Shown: positions 27,678 through 38,668, counted from the stretch's first letter. The stretch: 64,000 nt of DNA from Lachancea kluyveri NRRL Y-12651 (GCA_000149225.2 CM000693.1:806001-870000), one strand, 5' to 3'. Notes: generated by a model from the sequence alone, not told the origin. Translations and numbers: made by a program.

Positions 27678-30600
27678 TTATGATCCAGAAAGCGACCATA
27701 AAGAATACTCGATATCGATTAAGTCTCTCCAAATATTAAACTGAGCTTGCCTTCCAGCCTTGGTGGCCACTTGAGTCCTTTTATGAATTGGCAAGTTGCT
27801 AAACTTTTTGATTAAGGTAAAATCTAGCATTGGTCGCATCATATGGCCGAATTGATAAAAGTCGTTCTTTAATCGTTCCATCCTCGGGTTTAAGCCCGCC
27901 AACTGATGTTCTTTATCAATCAACTGTTGCTGGATGACGTATAACCTTCTATAGCTGGACTCACTCAAAGGCACTATCTTATAAATTGAACCATCCGTTT
28001 GACCACCGATCACTTGGAAAGACTGCTTTTTTGTGCTGGTAAATTCCTCATTTTTTGGGAGCAGCTTCATGCAGGTGTTTCTGGAATATAGATTGAAACT
28101 TGTGCAATGTACCAACTTTTGTCCAGATAAAGAATTCGGTTCATCTGGAGCATACTTCAATACATGGAGAATGTTGTTTCGATCAGTCACAAGAAAATAA
28201 ACATCACCATTGTTTACCAAAAATTCTAAACTTACAGTTTCGAATTTGAACACACTCCTGCCCAGAGGAATCATTCTGTAAGGTTCTGCATCAAACCCGA
28301 TGAATTGAAATCCCTGCATTGCATCGCCGATAATCAACAGGTTACTGAAACTTTTGGAATCAGTAACAAATACTGGAACGTCCAAAAATGCCACTGGGAC
28401 GACGGAGTTATCTTCTTGAACGTCTCTAACCAAGACTTTTTGGCTCTGACTAATCATAAATCTACCACTTATCTCACAGACACTAGTGACAGCACCTCTA
28501 AACTCTTCGTGGAAGACTTCTTTCAATTTATAGTTCGTGTCTGGTTTCCCAGGTTCTGGGACAACCTCGGTAATGTCATACAAGTAAAATGATCCCATGG
28601 TCCCAATATCTTCGTCCCTTACGAAAGTGTTACCGACAACCAGGTACTCACGTTTCCTTTTGGTTTTCGAGTTCAACTGAATTCGCATAGTTTTCATGTC
28701 GTTAATGAGCGAGTTTTGATCATACTCTATTTTGTCGATAATGTTCCATGTTCTAGGGTTGATGAGTAATATTCCTGATTTAAAACCTTTTGCATGTGGC
28801 AAATTATCTTCATATCCTACCAATCTTTCACCTTCTTCGCTTAATGCCTCGTAATCAATTTCTTTAGAGTACGATACTATAAACATCTGAGATTTTTCAT
28901 GGTACGTTACATTGCTCAAAGTACCAAAGTCATCTAGAACATCTTCTACATCAACTTTCTTTAATGGCAACTTATTGCCATAATACACCCCTAGATCCAA
29001 TGTTACTACCCTAGAGTTTTTAATGTCATCAACACACATGGCAGATCCCTTACCCCAAGGGGTCAATGAGACAAGCGGGATGTTTGTAAATTTAAAGATC
29101 TTAGGAGTAGCATGGTCCTCTTTGATAATAATGTATGGTACATTGCCGCTAACAACGATAGCTGAGTAGCCATGATAATTCGGAAGATAGTAGGCAATCC
29201 GCTCAATGGAGCTGACACCTTTGGCGTAAGCGTTGTCTGAGGCGCCTGTAATTAAAAGATCAGAGGACGAGTTTTTGTGAAATCTGCTGTGTCTATTGTT
29301 CGATTTTCTGTATTGATATATTTCGCCACCAAACGTTAAAATTGTTAGGTACTCTTCTTTGTGATTTTTACCTAGTTTGTTAATCATAACCTGTTTAATT
29401 GATGGATCGGGGTTTATTTCCTCTGGAAGCTGGTATGTGCTTATGAATAACATTTCCTTTAATTGATCAATCCCGTTTAATTGGAAAATTGTATCGTTAT
29501 GGTTTTTGATGAAGAAAATTATCTGATTATCGGCAGTCACGAATGTGAATAATAACTGTTCTTCAGTCGAGGCATCTAACCCAGGCAAGTACTCGTTGCA
29601 CATATTACTTTTTAAGATTACACCAGACGTTACAATTAGCTCTTCTAGAGCTTCTGGTAATCTGACCTTCGATAGCCTTTTTTTGTGCTTAGGTTCTAAC
29701 TCATAAATTTTGATTTCACCCTTTGAGTTTGTAAGTAGGATGAAGGGATCCAAAATGGAAACGTGAACGACTTCAAAATCAAAATTAATGGTCATTAATC
29801 TTTTAAAGCTTGTATCAAACAGGAACAGCCCTTTGGTAGTAGCTTGGATGATTCTTTTTCCATTACCAATGATTGAAATTTCTACAGTAGCGGCGTTTCT
29901 TTTGAAGTCGATTGACTTAAACAAAGTAAAATTTTGATCAATTTCGAAAACATCGCTCTTCGCATTGTTGGTATCGGTGGTCACCAAATACTTATCCTTG
30001 TTTTTGATCCTCAGATTCCAAATCCTCGTGACTGCTGTAAACTTCAAAGCCTGCTGGACCAAAGGCTGGACGCTTGGCTGTACAATACAGAGGTGGGAAC
30101 CGCTTTTATTTCCAGATGTAGTCACAATAGACAGTTCATCTTTATTAGGATTTGGTAGGCCTTCAACTCTATTCTCGATTGATGAAGCTTTTCCTACCGT
30201 TAACGAGGTTATAGGGCCTATATTGATTAATCTATCCATGATCTCAATATCAAAGGGCGCGGTTGTCTCTAGAATCTTGTTTTCTGAAGTGTTAGGTGTG
30301 GTTTCCTTTCTGCTATCGTCATTTCCATACAAATAATCGTAGTCGTCATCCTCTTCGATTGTTTCAGCTAGCTGTGGAACCTGCCTTTTTTCGAAAGAGG
30401 ATTGTAGATTATTCAGCTTTACCACGAGAGAGTCACCAGAGTTAAACCCTATAAAAAAATTAAAGGATTTCAATGACAAAGGTGTTAAGGCGGAAATACA
30501 TGTTGGATTGTAATTATGTTTGAACGTCTCGTTTACAATTGCCAGTTTTTCAACGTCGAAATTCTTTAACAATCTGCCTTCAGACGCTAATTCAACACTG

Positions 30601-31631
30601 TACATTTCCCCGTTTTGATCCATCAACAACAAGAATTCACGGTTATTGACACATTCTGAATACCATACGATTGGCTCATTTAAAAAAGTTTGAGAGGATG
30701 ACTTGTCTACAATTCTAGTACTGATATTTTTAGCTGCGTAAGAATTCAGCAATATAGCACACTGTAAAGCACCTGTATTGTCGACATAGATCAATTCATT
30801 TGTACCAACTAAAACAGAGGCATTGGATAGAGGGATTATGGTGTGTAAATCGTTGGGTAAATTCTCGTTGTGGCCAATCTTGGTGCTTTTCCCAGCTTCT
30901 ATGTCTAAAGTCAAAACTGTAAATCTTGTTGTGTTGGAAACTACTTTCTCGTTACCGCACCAAGCCAATTTTGGCTGATAAAGTAGGCCTACAGTATGTT
31001 TGTTAAAAGATTGTAGAAACTGGACATCAATAGTATTCTTGACATCTGAATGCAACTGGGATGCCACCATCACAGAGCTTTTAAGATGTTCACCAGGGGT
31101 TATTGACGGTGCGGTAGATACTGTTTTTTGCCTCTTATTATTGCTGGTATACAAATTATCATCGTCCTGTTCTTCTTCTACCTCAGTTTCATCAGGAGTT
31201 AATGGGAGAATAGCTAAGCAGTCATTATTAAAGATCATTGCACATCTGTTACTGGGCTCCATTCTTAATTTGGACCTTGAGGCAATCTCTGTTATGCTCA
31301 TTTCCTTAAACTTATCTTCGTAGTAGTGTAAGCTCAAGGTTTCTAATGTCTGCGATTGAGTGTCGAATCTTACTAGCGAAAGCTTAGCAGCACCTGTACC
31401 TAGTAGCATACATTGTAATTCGCTATTCTGCTGAGGGATTAGTGCAATATCAGTTATTTCAGCATGCAACTTAAATTCATGAGCCAATGCTAGCTTCTCA
31501 TTGATAGCGTGATACACGGACAACACGTTGGTTCTTGCAACAAGCAATTCTGAGAAATGGGCCGTCGTAAAATGACCCACAGCCGAGTGGCTCACTACAG
31601 TAGCATCAAGAACGTCATCGAATACGTTCAT
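27678..31631 (-). CDS. CFT1: Cleavage and polyadenylation factor subunit Cft1 (CPSF160)
   Basis: The 1317-residue protein has the CPSF-A architecture: repeated beta-propeller sequence from the N-terminus (MNVFDDVLDATVVSHSAVGHF) and a C-terminal CPSF-A domain with RLYVIQQQLIDKEHQLAGLNPR near residue 1240. Cft1 is the scaffold of the polymerase module of the cleavage and polyadenylation factor and contacts Pol II and the RNA upstream of the poly(A) site. S. cerevisiae Cft1 is about 1357 residues. An acidic insert (EVEEEQDDDN, near residue 155) and another (EEDDDYDYLYGNDD, near residue 430) are low complexity. It diverges from PRO1 across a 190-bp promoter with long A runs. Confidence 0.95.
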   Translation of the reverse strand: MNVFDDVLDATVVSHSAVGHFTTAHFSELLVARTNVLSVYHAINEKLALAHEFKLHAEITDIALIPQQNSELQCMLLGTGAAKLSLVRFDTQSQTLETLSLHYYEDKFKEMSITEIASRSKLRMEPSNRCAMIFNNDCLAILPLTPDETEVEEEQDDDNLYTSNNKRQKTVSTAPSITPGEHLKSSVMVASQLHSDVKNTIDVQFLQSFNKHTVGLLYQPKLAWCGNEKVVSNTTRFTVLTLDIEAGKSTKIGHNENLPNDLHTIIPLSNASVLVGTNELIYVDNTGALQCAILLNSYAAKNISTRIVDKSSSQTFLNEPIVWYSECVNNREFLLLMDQNGEMYSVELASEGRLLKNFDVEKLAIVNETFKHNYNPTCISALTPLSLKSFNFFIGFNSGDSLVVKLNNLQSSFEKRQVPQLAETIEEDDDYDYLYGNDDSRKETTPNTSENKILETTAPFDIEIMDRLINIGPITSLTVGKASSIENRVEGLPNPNKDELSIVTTSGNKSGSHLCIVQPSVQPLVQQALKFTAVTRIWNLRIKNKDKYLVTTDTNNAKSDVFEIDQNFTLFKSIDFKRNAATVEISIIGNGKRIIQATTKGLFLFDTSFKRLMTINFDFEVVHVSILDPFILLTNSKGEIKIYELEPKHKKRLSKVRLPEALEELIVTSGVILKSNMCNEYLPGLDASTEEQLLFTFVTADNQIIFFIKNHNDTIFQLNGIDQLKEMLFISTYQLPEEINPDPSIKQVMINKLGKNHKEEYLTILTFGGEIYQYRKSNNRHSRFHKNSSSDLLITGASDNAYAKGVSSIERIAYYLPNYHGYSAIVVSGNVPYIIIKEDHATPKIFKFTNIPLVSLTPWGKGSAMCVDDIKNSRVVTLDLGVYYGNKLPLKKVDVEDVLDDFGTLSNVTYHEKSQMFIVSYSKEIDYEALSEEGERLVGYEDNLPHAKGFKSGILLINPRTWNIIDKIEYDQNSLINDMKTMRIQLNSKTKRKREYLVVGNTFVRDEDIGTMGSFYLYDITEVVPEPGKPDTNYKLKEVFHEEFRGAVTSVCEISGRFMISQSQKVLVRDVQEDNSVVPVAFLDVPVFVTDSKSFSNLLIIGDAMQGFQFIGFDAEPYRMIPLGRSVFKFETVSLEFLVNNGDVYFLVTDRNNILHVLKYAPDEPNSLSGQKLVHCTSFNLYSRNTCMKLLPKNEEFTSTKKQSFQVIGGQTDGSIYKIVPLSESSYRRLYVIQQQLIDKEHQLAGLNPRMERLKNDFYQFGHMMRPMLDFTLIKKFSNLPIHKRTQVATKAGRQAQFNIWRDLIDIEYSLWSLSGS

Positions 31632-31821
31632 GTTTCTGACTTGCTTTCAACCTTTTTTGGTTTAGTAAATAGTATCGATTCATGTCTATCAACTTCTTCG
31701 AGCACGCAGCGTTAAAAAAAAAAAAAAATAAAAAAACAAAAAAAAAACAAAAAAAAAAGCTACAAACTGCTAATCATAAATGACTAATAAAATACTCGAA
31801 GAATACTGAACGGACCCTATA

Positions 31822-33078
31822 ATGTCGAAGTCTTACACAATTGTGATTAAACTTGGTTCATCCTCGCTGGTGGATGAAGTGACTAAAGAACCAAAGCTAT
31901 CTATAATGTCTCTAATCGTCGAAACTGTGGTGAAGTTACGTCGTATGGGTCATAAGGTGATAATTGTATCCAGTGGTGGTATTGCTGTGGGACTAAAAAC
32001 CTTAGGATTATCTAAAAGACCAAAGCATTTGTCTCAAGTCCAAGCAATTGCTGCAGTCGGACAAGGTCGGTTAATCGGGAGGTGGGACAATCTATTTTCG
32101 CAATTTGACCAGCATATTGCCCAAATCCTGATTACCAGAAATGATATTGTGGATTGGAGTCAATACAAAAACGCTCAAAACACTGTTACAGAGCTTTTGA
32201 GCATGGGAGTCGTACCAATTGTCAATGAAAATGACACCTTGTCAGTTAGTGAGATCAAGTTTGGCGATAACGACACACTATCTGCTATAACAGCAGCTCT
32301 CGTTGGTGCAGACTATCTGTTCTTGCTTACTGATGTTGACTGTTTGTACACAGATAATCCAAGGACCAATCCTGATGCAAAACCGATCCTTGTCGTGCGC
32401 GATATGTCCAAAGATTTGCCTAACGTCAATACATCGAGTGGTTCGGGATCTGATGTAGGAACCGGGGGTATGACCACCAAACTGATTGCTGCTGATTTAG
32501 CAACCAATGCAGGTGTGAACACTATAATTATGAAAAGCTCTGTTCCAGCAAACATCTACAAAATTGTTAAGTATATGCAAGATTGTGACGGTGAACTGTT
32601 AGATCTAAATGTCGCACATGATGAGCTACAGGTGACAGAACTGCATAAACTAAAGGAAAATGAAGTTCCACTACATACTAGGTTCATTGCCGATGACAAC
32701 CAGCACCACTTAAAAAATAGAGAGTTTTGGATGCTCCATGGGTTGGTGAGCAATGGTGCCGTCATTATCGATAGCGGTGCTTGTGCTGCTTTAACCCGTA
32801 AGAACAAAGCGGGTTTATTACCAGCAGGAGTGATTGATATTCAAGGCTCTTTCCATGAGCTCGAGTGTGTTGACCTAAAGCTGGGTGCGAGATTACCTAG
32901 CGGTGAATTGGACACCTCGGTTCCTCTCCAGATTATCGGCAGGGCAAGGGTTAACTATACGAGTATTGAATTGCAGAAGATTAAAGGTCTTCAAAGTAAC
33001 GAAATTGAGAATGTTCTAGGGTATGCTGACAGTGAGTATGTAGCACACAGAGAGAACTTGGCGTTCCCACCACACTAA
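31822..33078 (+). CDS. PRO1: Glutamate 5-kinase, first enzyme of proline synthesis
   Basis: The 418-residue protein has an amino-acid-kinase domain (VIKLGSSSL at ~8-16, SSGGIAVG near 50, NENDTLSV near 136, and GTGGMTTKL at ~214-222) and a C-terminal PUA domain with [15 protein letters not shown]. It phosphorylates glutamate to gamma-glutamyl phosphate in the cytosol. S. cerevisiae Pro1 is about 428 residues and has a duplicate partner, YHR033W; this is the single copy, lying between CFT1 (as on IV) and PIH1 (as on VIII). It converges on PIH1 with a 45-bp gap. Confidence 0.95.
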   Translation: MSKSYTIVIKLGSSSLVDEVTKEPKLSIMSLIVETVVKLRRMGHKVIIVSSGGIAVGLKTLGLSKRPKHLSQVQAIAAVGQGRLIGRWDNLFSQFDQHIAQILITRNDIVDWSQYKNAQNTVTELLSMGVVPIVNENDTLSVSEIKFGDNDTLSAITAALVGADYLFLLTDVDCLYTDNPRTNPDAKPILVVRDMSKDLPNVNTSSGSGSDVGTGGMTTKLIAADLATNAGVNTIIMKSSVPANIYKIVKYMQDCDGELLDLNVAHDELQVTELHKLKENEVPLHTRFIADDNQHHLKNREFWMLHGLVSNGAVIIDSGACAALTRKNKAGLLPAGVIDIQGSFHELECVDLKLGARLPSGELDTSVPLQIIGRARVNYTSIELQKIKGLQSNEIENVLGYADSEYVAHRENLAFPPH

Positions 33079-33123
33079 AGATAGATTATTTGTTATTTGT
33101 GTTTATTTTACTCCATTTTGGAC

Positions 33124-34182
33124 TTATAGAAATATAATCAATTTCCTTTCACTCTTAATAAAGAAACACTTGATGTCAGGTTGTTCTTCAAAGATCTTGG
33201 GTAAGGGAATCTCTAGTTTTTTTTCATTGTAAAGATGCAGGTTAATATTCTTTATAGCCAAAACGCTATTCTTTACATCATATTTTATGCTATAATCAAG
33301 GCTAGAATCGAGTTCGGAGATTATTTCAATCTTTAATTTGAACTTCTTATCATCTTTAGTTTTTACCATGGTAGCCTGGTACTCCAGTGTTTTAGGTTCG
33401 ACAATAGCTCTAGGTTTCCTTGTTTCGGCTTGTTTTTCTCTGATACTCAAGTCTTGTATTTCTTCTATTAACGGTTTCTTTTGTGTAGTATTATTTGTCG
33501 TTGTTGTTGCTGTTGTTGGAAATAATGGTGGCAACGTTCCAGTGTCTTCGTCGCCGTTATTCTTTCTCCCTCCAAGTGTTTCTCCAAAAACCAAGTCCCT
33601 CTGCATTTCCAGTATGCTTGTTGGATCGGTACGATCTTTTTCGACAATCGAGTCGATCTCTTTACGGAAATCTTGATTCAAGTCTGAATTCAATATTTCC
33701 AAAGTTGGAATCTTATCACCCTTTCTCTTTAATTTGGGGAAGGCGATGCGGTCTCTAGAAATCTCGACGGATTGTCTCAGCTCGCAAGATTCGAGACACC
33801 ATTCGACTAATATTTCACGTAGCTGGTAATCTTTATTGACCCAGCTCATGCACTCTGTATTGATACAGCAGTCCCAAACGTAGCATATCGCACCTTTCTT
33901 ATCCTTATCCTCACGCACATTTGACGTTATAATGGGAATCTCCCACTGATTGTTCATAATTAATGGGTACACAATGCTAGGGTTAAACTCAGTATTGGGC
34001 TTAGGCACTTGATTATCAAAACAAACGTTGATGAATATTTTGGTACCAATAGCCAGCTCAGTAGGTGGCGAGCATGAGTCCAGCTTTGATTTAATGACGA
34101 AGCCAGGTTGTGGCTCTAACAAGAGCACAGATGCAGTACTCTCTGTGGAGTTTATAGGTCTCAAAAGGAAGTTGCCACTCAT
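33124..34182 (-). CDS. PIH1: R2TP complex subunit Pih1
   Basis: The first ATG is at 34182, giving 352 residues that begin MSGNFLLRPI, close to S. cerevisiae Pih1 (MADFLLRPI, about 344). The open frame extends upstream without an ATG. The PIH domain (residues ~1-160) contains KIFINVCFDNQVPKP and CYVWDCCINTECMSW, and QLREILVEWCLESCELR near residue 120. The C-terminal part is a CS-like domain that binds Tah1. With Rvb1, Rvb2 and Tah1, Pih1 forms R2TP, an Hsp90 co-chaperone for box C/D snoRNPs, PIKK kinases and polymerases. Confidence 0.92.
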   Translation of the reverse strand: MSGNFLLRPINSTESTASVLLLEPQPGFVIKSKLDSCSPPTELAIGTKIFINVCFDNQVPKPNTEFNPSIVYPLIMNNQWEIPIITSNVREDKDKKGAICYVWDCCINTECMSWVNKDYQLREILVEWCLESCELRQSVEISRDRIAFPKLKRKGDKIPTLEILNSDLNQDFRKEIDSIVEKDRTDPTSILEMQRDLVFGETLGGRKNNGDEDTGTLPPLFPTTATTTTNNTTQKKPLIEEIQDLSIREKQAETRKPRAIVEPKTLEYQATMVKTKDDKKFKLKIEIISELDSSLDYSIKYDVKNSVLAIKNINLHLYNEKKLEIPLPKIFEEQPDIKCFFIKSERKLIIFL

Positions 34183-34388
34183 TGGTTTCGTGTGATACAA
34201 ATCAGATAGATGTTTGTAATTTAAATATTTTGTGATATCTAAGATATGGTCAAGCGACAAATGGTGAAAAAAAAGTCATGGCTCGAAGGACTTTCATAAA
34301 TAAAAGATGGAAAAAAAAAAATTAAATAAATAGAAAAGATAAGTATTCATTAGAAACAGTTAACCATACTTTCTAAAGGCCACGTTAA

Positions 34389-36011
34389 ATGAGCGAATCA
34401 ACGGGACTCCTACTCTCTAGGAGTAGGAATAGCGATAACTATTCTACTTTTCGTAGTGCGGATGAGTATGAATATGCTAGTGATGGTAGATCTGTATCTT
34501 CGGTAGATACCCATCAAAATAGGTTTAGGCTTCTGAGTCCTGATTATATTGAAGAGCAGGGGGAGGAGAACCTCGATGAAGAACTTGAAAGCAAAGGTGA
34601 GACTAGTGTGAGAAAGGAAGTCAAATTTGTTCTGTTTAATTCGGTGCCTATTACGTTGACATTTTTTATGGAATATTCTTTAACAGTGACTTCGTTATTT
34701 ATCATTGGCCATGTTTCCCAATCAGCAAGCAGTTTGGCCAGTGTTTCATTAGCGGTCATGACTTACAATATCACAGGTATGGCCATCATCGAAGGTATGG
34801 CCACATCCTTGGATACTTTTTGTTCCCAGGCCTATGGTGCTCAAAAATATACAAAAGTGGGATTATACTTCTTACGGTGCTCTATGATGATTATGGCAGC
34901 CGCTGTACCAATAATAGTAATGTGGTGGACTAGTGCTTTCTGGTTGAAGTTCTTAATTCCAGAACACGACTTACTTCACGATACACAGATGTTTTTGAGA
35001 ATAGCTTCCTTTGGTTTACCAGGTCTAATTTTTTTCGAAACAGGTAAAAGGTTTTTGCAAGCACAGGGTCATTATGAAGTAAGCACCTGGGCCCTTGCGA
35101 TCACTGTTCCGTTGAATATTTTCCTTATGTTTACCTTTACAAAAAGATGGGGGTTCTACGGTGCGCCGATTGCTCTGACGATAAGTGATTGGACAATGCC
35201 CTCTGCACTGTTTTGTTACTGTTATTTTATCAAGAGAGAGACTTTGAAATGCTGGTACCCAATAACTCAGAGTTGGTTTCATTTCAAACGAGTCTTTCGC
35301 GAATGGAAACCTATGTGGAAGTTGGCATTTCCAGGTCTTGTGATGATCGAGTCAGAGTATCTTTCTTTTGAAATTTTGACGATTATGTCTTCGCATTTTG
35401 GGATTGAAGCCATTGCAGCACAATCGGTCATATCCAACCTAGGGTCTTTAATCTATCAACTTCCCTTTGCAATGGGATGCGTTGTTTCTACGAGAGTCGC
35501 GAATTATATCGGTATGGAATTGGTTGAGCACGCTCGGATTGCAGTAAAGGCTTCTTACCTCGTTAGTCTCTGTGCAGGTGTTTTCAATTTCAGCGTTCTC
35601 TTTTTCTGGAGCAAGCCTTTGGCTAAATTGTTTACCAACGATCCACAAGTTGTAGAGCTGGCATACGCTGTTGTACCTATTTTAGCAGTGAATCAACTGT
35701 ACGATTCGTTTAACGTTTTTAGCGCAGCGATTTTGCGTGGACAAGCCAGACAAAGCATAGGCGGAATTTTGAATATAATCTGTTACTACTTTATCGCACT
35801 ACCACTTAGCGGCTGGTTTGCTTTTGGCCGTTTACATTTGGAAATCAGCGGTTTGTGGTACGGTTGCGGTGTTGGCATTTTTATCCTTGCCCTTGCAGAA
35901 ACGTTCTTTGTTTACAAAAGTGACTGGAATAAAATCCTGAAAGACTTTTTGGATAGAGAAGCCAACGAGTTTGAAGTAGACTTGGAAAGTGTTGTTAGCA
36001 GTGAAGTTTGA
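34389..36011 (+). CDS. ERC1: MATE-family transporter Erc1-like
   Basis: The 540-residue protein has a hydrophilic N-terminus (~1-78) and 12 predicted membrane segments in two MATE repeats, with the LDTFCSQAYGAQKY motif near residues 139-152. MATE carriers export organic compounds in exchange for protons or sodium. In S. cerevisiae Erc1 (about 581 residues) gives resistance to ethionine and raises S-adenosylmethionine; its localisation is probably vacuolar. The start MSESTGLLLSRSR has an acidic di-leucine-like motif that fits vacuolar sorting. Position next to PIH1 supports ERC1 rather than its paralogue YDR338C, but local order differs from S. cerevisiae. Confidence 0.83.
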   Translation: MSESTGLLLSRSRNSDNYSTFRSADEYEYASDGRSVSSVDTHQNRFRLLSPDYIEEQGEENLDEELESKGETSVRKEVKFVLFNSVPITLTFFMEYSLTVTSLFIIGHVSQSASSLASVSLAVMTYNITGMAIIEGMATSLDTFCSQAYGAQKYTKVGLYFLRCSMMIMAAAVPIIVMWWTSAFWLKFLIPEHDLLHDTQMFLRIASFGLPGLIFFETGKRFLQAQGHYEVSTWALAITVPLNIFLMFTFTKRWGFYGAPIALTISDWTMPSALFCYCYFIKRETLKCWYPITQSWFHFKRVFREWKPMWKLAFPGLVMIESEYLSFEILTIMSSHFGIEAIAAQSVISNLGSLIYQLPFAMGCVVSTRVANYIGMELVEHARIAVKASYLVSLCAGVFNFSVLFFWSKPLAKLFTNDPQVVELAYAVVPILAVNQLYDSFNVFSAAILRGQARQSIGGILNIICYYFIALPLSGWFAFGRLHLEISGLWYGCGVGIFILALAETFFVYKSDWNKILKDFLDREANEFEVDLESVVSSEV

Positions 36012-36174
36012 ACTAGACCGTATAGAGCCGCATCTCCAGATATTTCATGTTCCGCATATTACATGTTGTAGTTTTGTTTTCATTTTAGTATTCTATTAAG
36101 TAATGCACAATATTTTTTTCTTATTTGTAAAAGATATAACCTAAATATTAAGATGCAGCGAGGACCCCGGTTCG

Positions 36175-37782
36175 TTAACCGAAAATTTGGATGTCGTCAT
36201 TCTTGATAGCTTCCGAATCGGCAACATCTTGTCCGTCTTGTATTTGTTCGTCTCCGTTTCCATCTTCTTCGTCAAAATTCACACGTTGACCCATTAAACC
36301 CGCAAAAAACTCATCAATCTGTTCGTCAGACCACTTGAAGCCGCCATCTATTGGGGCCTCATAGTTTGCAATTGGCTCTTGGATGGTGTATTTCAACTTT
36401 CTACCCTTGGAGGCCTTTGTATCGACGTTTTTCTTTAATTTGTTGTTGGACCGAGAGGTTAGTGCAATGTTTGCGCCGTTCGCATTACCTTGAGCGTTGG
36501 AAATCTTCTTGTCAACCAGGTCATTTAGTAAAACACGGTAAAAGTCTTCATCGTCGAAGACGTATGGGTTCTGTGTAGTGTCGATTGCGAGGTTGTCCTT
36601 CCTTCTTGGATCATAGTTTTTAGGAATATCTGGATTTTCTTCCTCTTCATTATCGTTTGTGTCACCACTTTTCAGTTCAATAAGTCTGTTTTCCTTCAAA
36701 TCCTGTTCAAATCCTAACGGAACAACGTTTCTTCTGTTCAGCCTGGTACGCTTCAACAGCCTTGGCAAATCTGCCAACTGGTTCTCCACTTGTACGTCAG
36801 CTGGTTGGTTGATAGCTTTGAATTTAGAGGAGGATAAAGCAGCCTTCCCGGAGGCTGCAGACACTTTGGAGGACCATTTGTTTAAAACGGCAGTTCTGTA
36901 GCTCCTTAACCGAGAGTCTAAAACTCCGGTCTCATTGACCAACTCGGAAAATGATCTCTTATGCGATTCCGTTTCAGAAGTGTCCTCCTTTTCATCCTCC
37001 TGACCAGGGTTTATTTTATCTGTTTTCTGGAACAGCTTTCTGAAATCAACAACTTGAGCCATAACTTTTTCTAGCTGTTGAATAGTCTTGGCCAGTAGTT
37101 TTTTGTTTTTCGCAGATTCTTCAACGTATTCAGACCAAGTTTCCTCGGTTAATGGCAATTCGTTGGTGGCGGCGACTGCTTTCTGTAGCTTAATTCTAAC
37201 ATCCAAGACATTGTCGAAAAATTTGGATTGCTCCATGATAGCAAAACCTTTAGCTGAGTCACGTTGGGTGGATTGAGATAGTTTGTTGAGTGCCTGTTTA
37301 GTTTCCTCTTGGACAAGCTGTGCGAGTCGTTTCCTCTTTACCTCGGAGTCATCGTGTTCGTCTTCATCTTCATCCTCTTGTTCGCTTTCCTCTGAATCAG
37401 ATTGCTCTTGAGCGGACGCACCATCTTCGGAATCTGTTCTAAATGACACAGCTTCACTATCCTGTTCTTCATCCTCTTCTTCGATAACTTCGTCACTGGA
37501 GACCTCTTGTGCCTGGTTATCGAACAGAGAGCTTCTGGAGCCCTTAGTACCTTGATATTTTTCGTCTTTCAAAGCGATACCGTCATCTCTCAGCTTAGAT
37601 TTTTCAACTCCAACATAGTGAGATTTTTGTAGTGCTTCGTCCTCGGATTCACTGTTCCATTCACCATCGCTAGTATTATTCTTATGGTCGAATACGGCTC
37701 TTTCACTGTCTTCGATGTCAAAATCTTGAATAGCCGGTTTGTTTGCTATTTCGGCAATTTGTTCGGATAGTGATTTTCCCAT
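36175..37782 (-). CDS. BFR2: Ribosome-biogenesis protein Bfr2 (AATF/Che-1 family)
   Basis: The first ATG is at 37782 and gives 535 residues (S. cerevisiae Bfr2 about 534). The N-terminal MGKSLSEQIAEIANKPAIQDFDIED, a long acidic region (~80-150), the AATF core (residues ~160-330) and the C-terminal TRAUB block (RRKDNLAIDTTQNPYVFDDEDFY near residues 398-420, FFAGLMGQRVNFDEEDG near 500) are all present. Bfr2 is a nucleolar protein of the small-subunit processome, needed for 40S formation. PAC and RRPE motifs within 100 bp upstream place it in the ribosome-biogenesis regulon. Confidence 0.94.
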   Translation of the reverse strand: MGKSLSEQIAEIANKPAIQDFDIEDSERAVFDHKNNTSDGEWNSESEDEALQKSHYVGVEKSKLRDDGIALKDEKYQGTKGSRSSLFDNQAQEVSSDEVIEEEDEEQDSEAVSFRTDSEDGASAQEQSDSEESEQEDEDEDEHDDSEVKRKRLAQLVQEETKQALNKLSQSTQRDSAKGFAIMEQSKFFDNVLDVRIKLQKAVAATNELPLTEETWSEYVEESAKNKKLLAKTIQQLEKVMAQVVDFRKLFQKTDKINPGQEDEKEDTSETESHKRSFSELVNETGVLDSRLRSYRTAVLNKWSSKVSAASGKAALSSSKFKAINQPADVQVENQLADLPRLLKRTRLNRRNVVPLGFEQDLKENRLIELKSGDTNDNEEEENPDIPKNYDPRRKDNLAIDTTQNPYVFDDEDFYRVLLNDLVDKKISNAQGNANGANIALTSRSNNKLKKNVDTKASKGRKLKYTIQEPIANYEAPIDGGFKWSDEQIDEFFAGLMGQRVNFDEEDGNGDEQIQDGQDVADSEAIKNDDIQIFG

Positions 37783-37843
37783 GGCCCCTGTGTTACTCGT
37801 TCTTACCTTTACAGACAAAGTACAAACTAAGTGAACTGGTTAT

Positions 37844-37879
37844 CTCATCTCATCGCTCTTCCTCATCTCAAAAATTTTT
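37844..37879 (-). promoter_or_regulatory. PAC and RRPE elements upstream of BFR2
   Basis: On the BFR2 strand GCGATGAGATGAG (37844-37856) contains the PAC consensus GCGATGAG, and AAAAATTTTT (37870-37879) is the RRPE core. They lie 62-97 bp before the ATG, in the usual place and spacing for ribosome-biogenesis genes. Confidence 0.75.
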
Positions 37880-38129
37880 TTTTTATACTGCGTTTTTTTT
37901 TCTTTTTCTAGTTTTTTTTTTTTCAAACCATTTACAGTCACGTGATATAGACAACTTTCAAAGCATTTAACTTGAACTGTAAGATGGAAAGAAAGAAAAA
38001 AGAAGATACAAAAGCTGCAAAGCATACACCAGCCAGGTGCGTTTGTGTTTTATATTCTTTATGAGCTGTGGTGCTCCTTTTGTGTTGCTCTGTTGAGGCT
38101 TTATGTATGTCGCCCTTGGACTGGCACCC

Positions 38130-38142
38130 ACACCCATACACC
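38130..38142 (+). promoter_or_regulatory. Rap1-like site
   Basis: ACACCCATACACC matches the Rap1 core ACACCCATACA exactly. It also resembles budding-yeast telomeric repeat DNA when read on the other strand. It lies about 350 bp from BFR2 and 710 bp from ATP5, so its target is unclear. Confidence 0.5.
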
Positions 38143-38434
38143 ATTTACCATTTGGTAATGGATGAACACGGAAGGCGGCACTCAAAAGCACCAGGTAATA
38201 TACACTGGAATGTGTAGTATATGGACTTGTTCCCTACGGCGATTCCAGCTCAAGAGGATTTTTTTTTCTTGGAGGCTTTTGAGTGAGAATTATGAAAAAA
38301 ATGTTATAGAGAGAAATAATCAATTTTCGTATGGCGTAAAGACATGTATTTTTTTTTTAATAAAAAAAAAATACATGCTTCTTGCAATGTCACCAAATAC
38401 ACCTGCGTCCCCATGGGTATTTTACTGTGTTGAA

Positions 38435-38441
38435 TTACCCG
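38435..38441 (+). promoter_or_regulatory. Reb1-like site
   Basis: TTACCCG in the context ATTACCCGTG matches the Reb1 consensus. Reb1 opens nucleosome-free regions at promoters and can terminate Pol II transcription. Confidence 0.4.
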
Positions 38442-38668
38442 TGGTTGTTTGGCTTAAAGTTGGTGTCATAGCCAATAGTGGTCGTGCTTCATGATTATAA
38501 TATTAGAACCCCACAAAATTGGTAAACATTGAATTAACGCACAATGCTACAAGAAAAAGTGCTGTGATATGTGTCTAACTAGAGCTATTAGGACTCTCTG
38601 AGACGGTTTGATAGTCTTTCCTTAGCCTTTGCTGTTATTCGTGCTCAGCTCAAAAAAAATCTGACTGT

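Noticed and set aside
38120-38145. Telomerase RNA template, because of telomere-like CACCCACACCC
   Set aside because: The TLC1 locus is in a different gene neighbourhood in S. cerevisiae, and no Sm site or other telomerase RNA landmark was identified. A Rap1 site is simpler.
38162-38494. 110-codon frame and its 39-codon ATG-initiated end in the BFR2-ATP5 gap
   Set aside because: Low-complexity internal Lys/Phe runs and no recognisable homology. It is kept only as a reason to map transcripts there.
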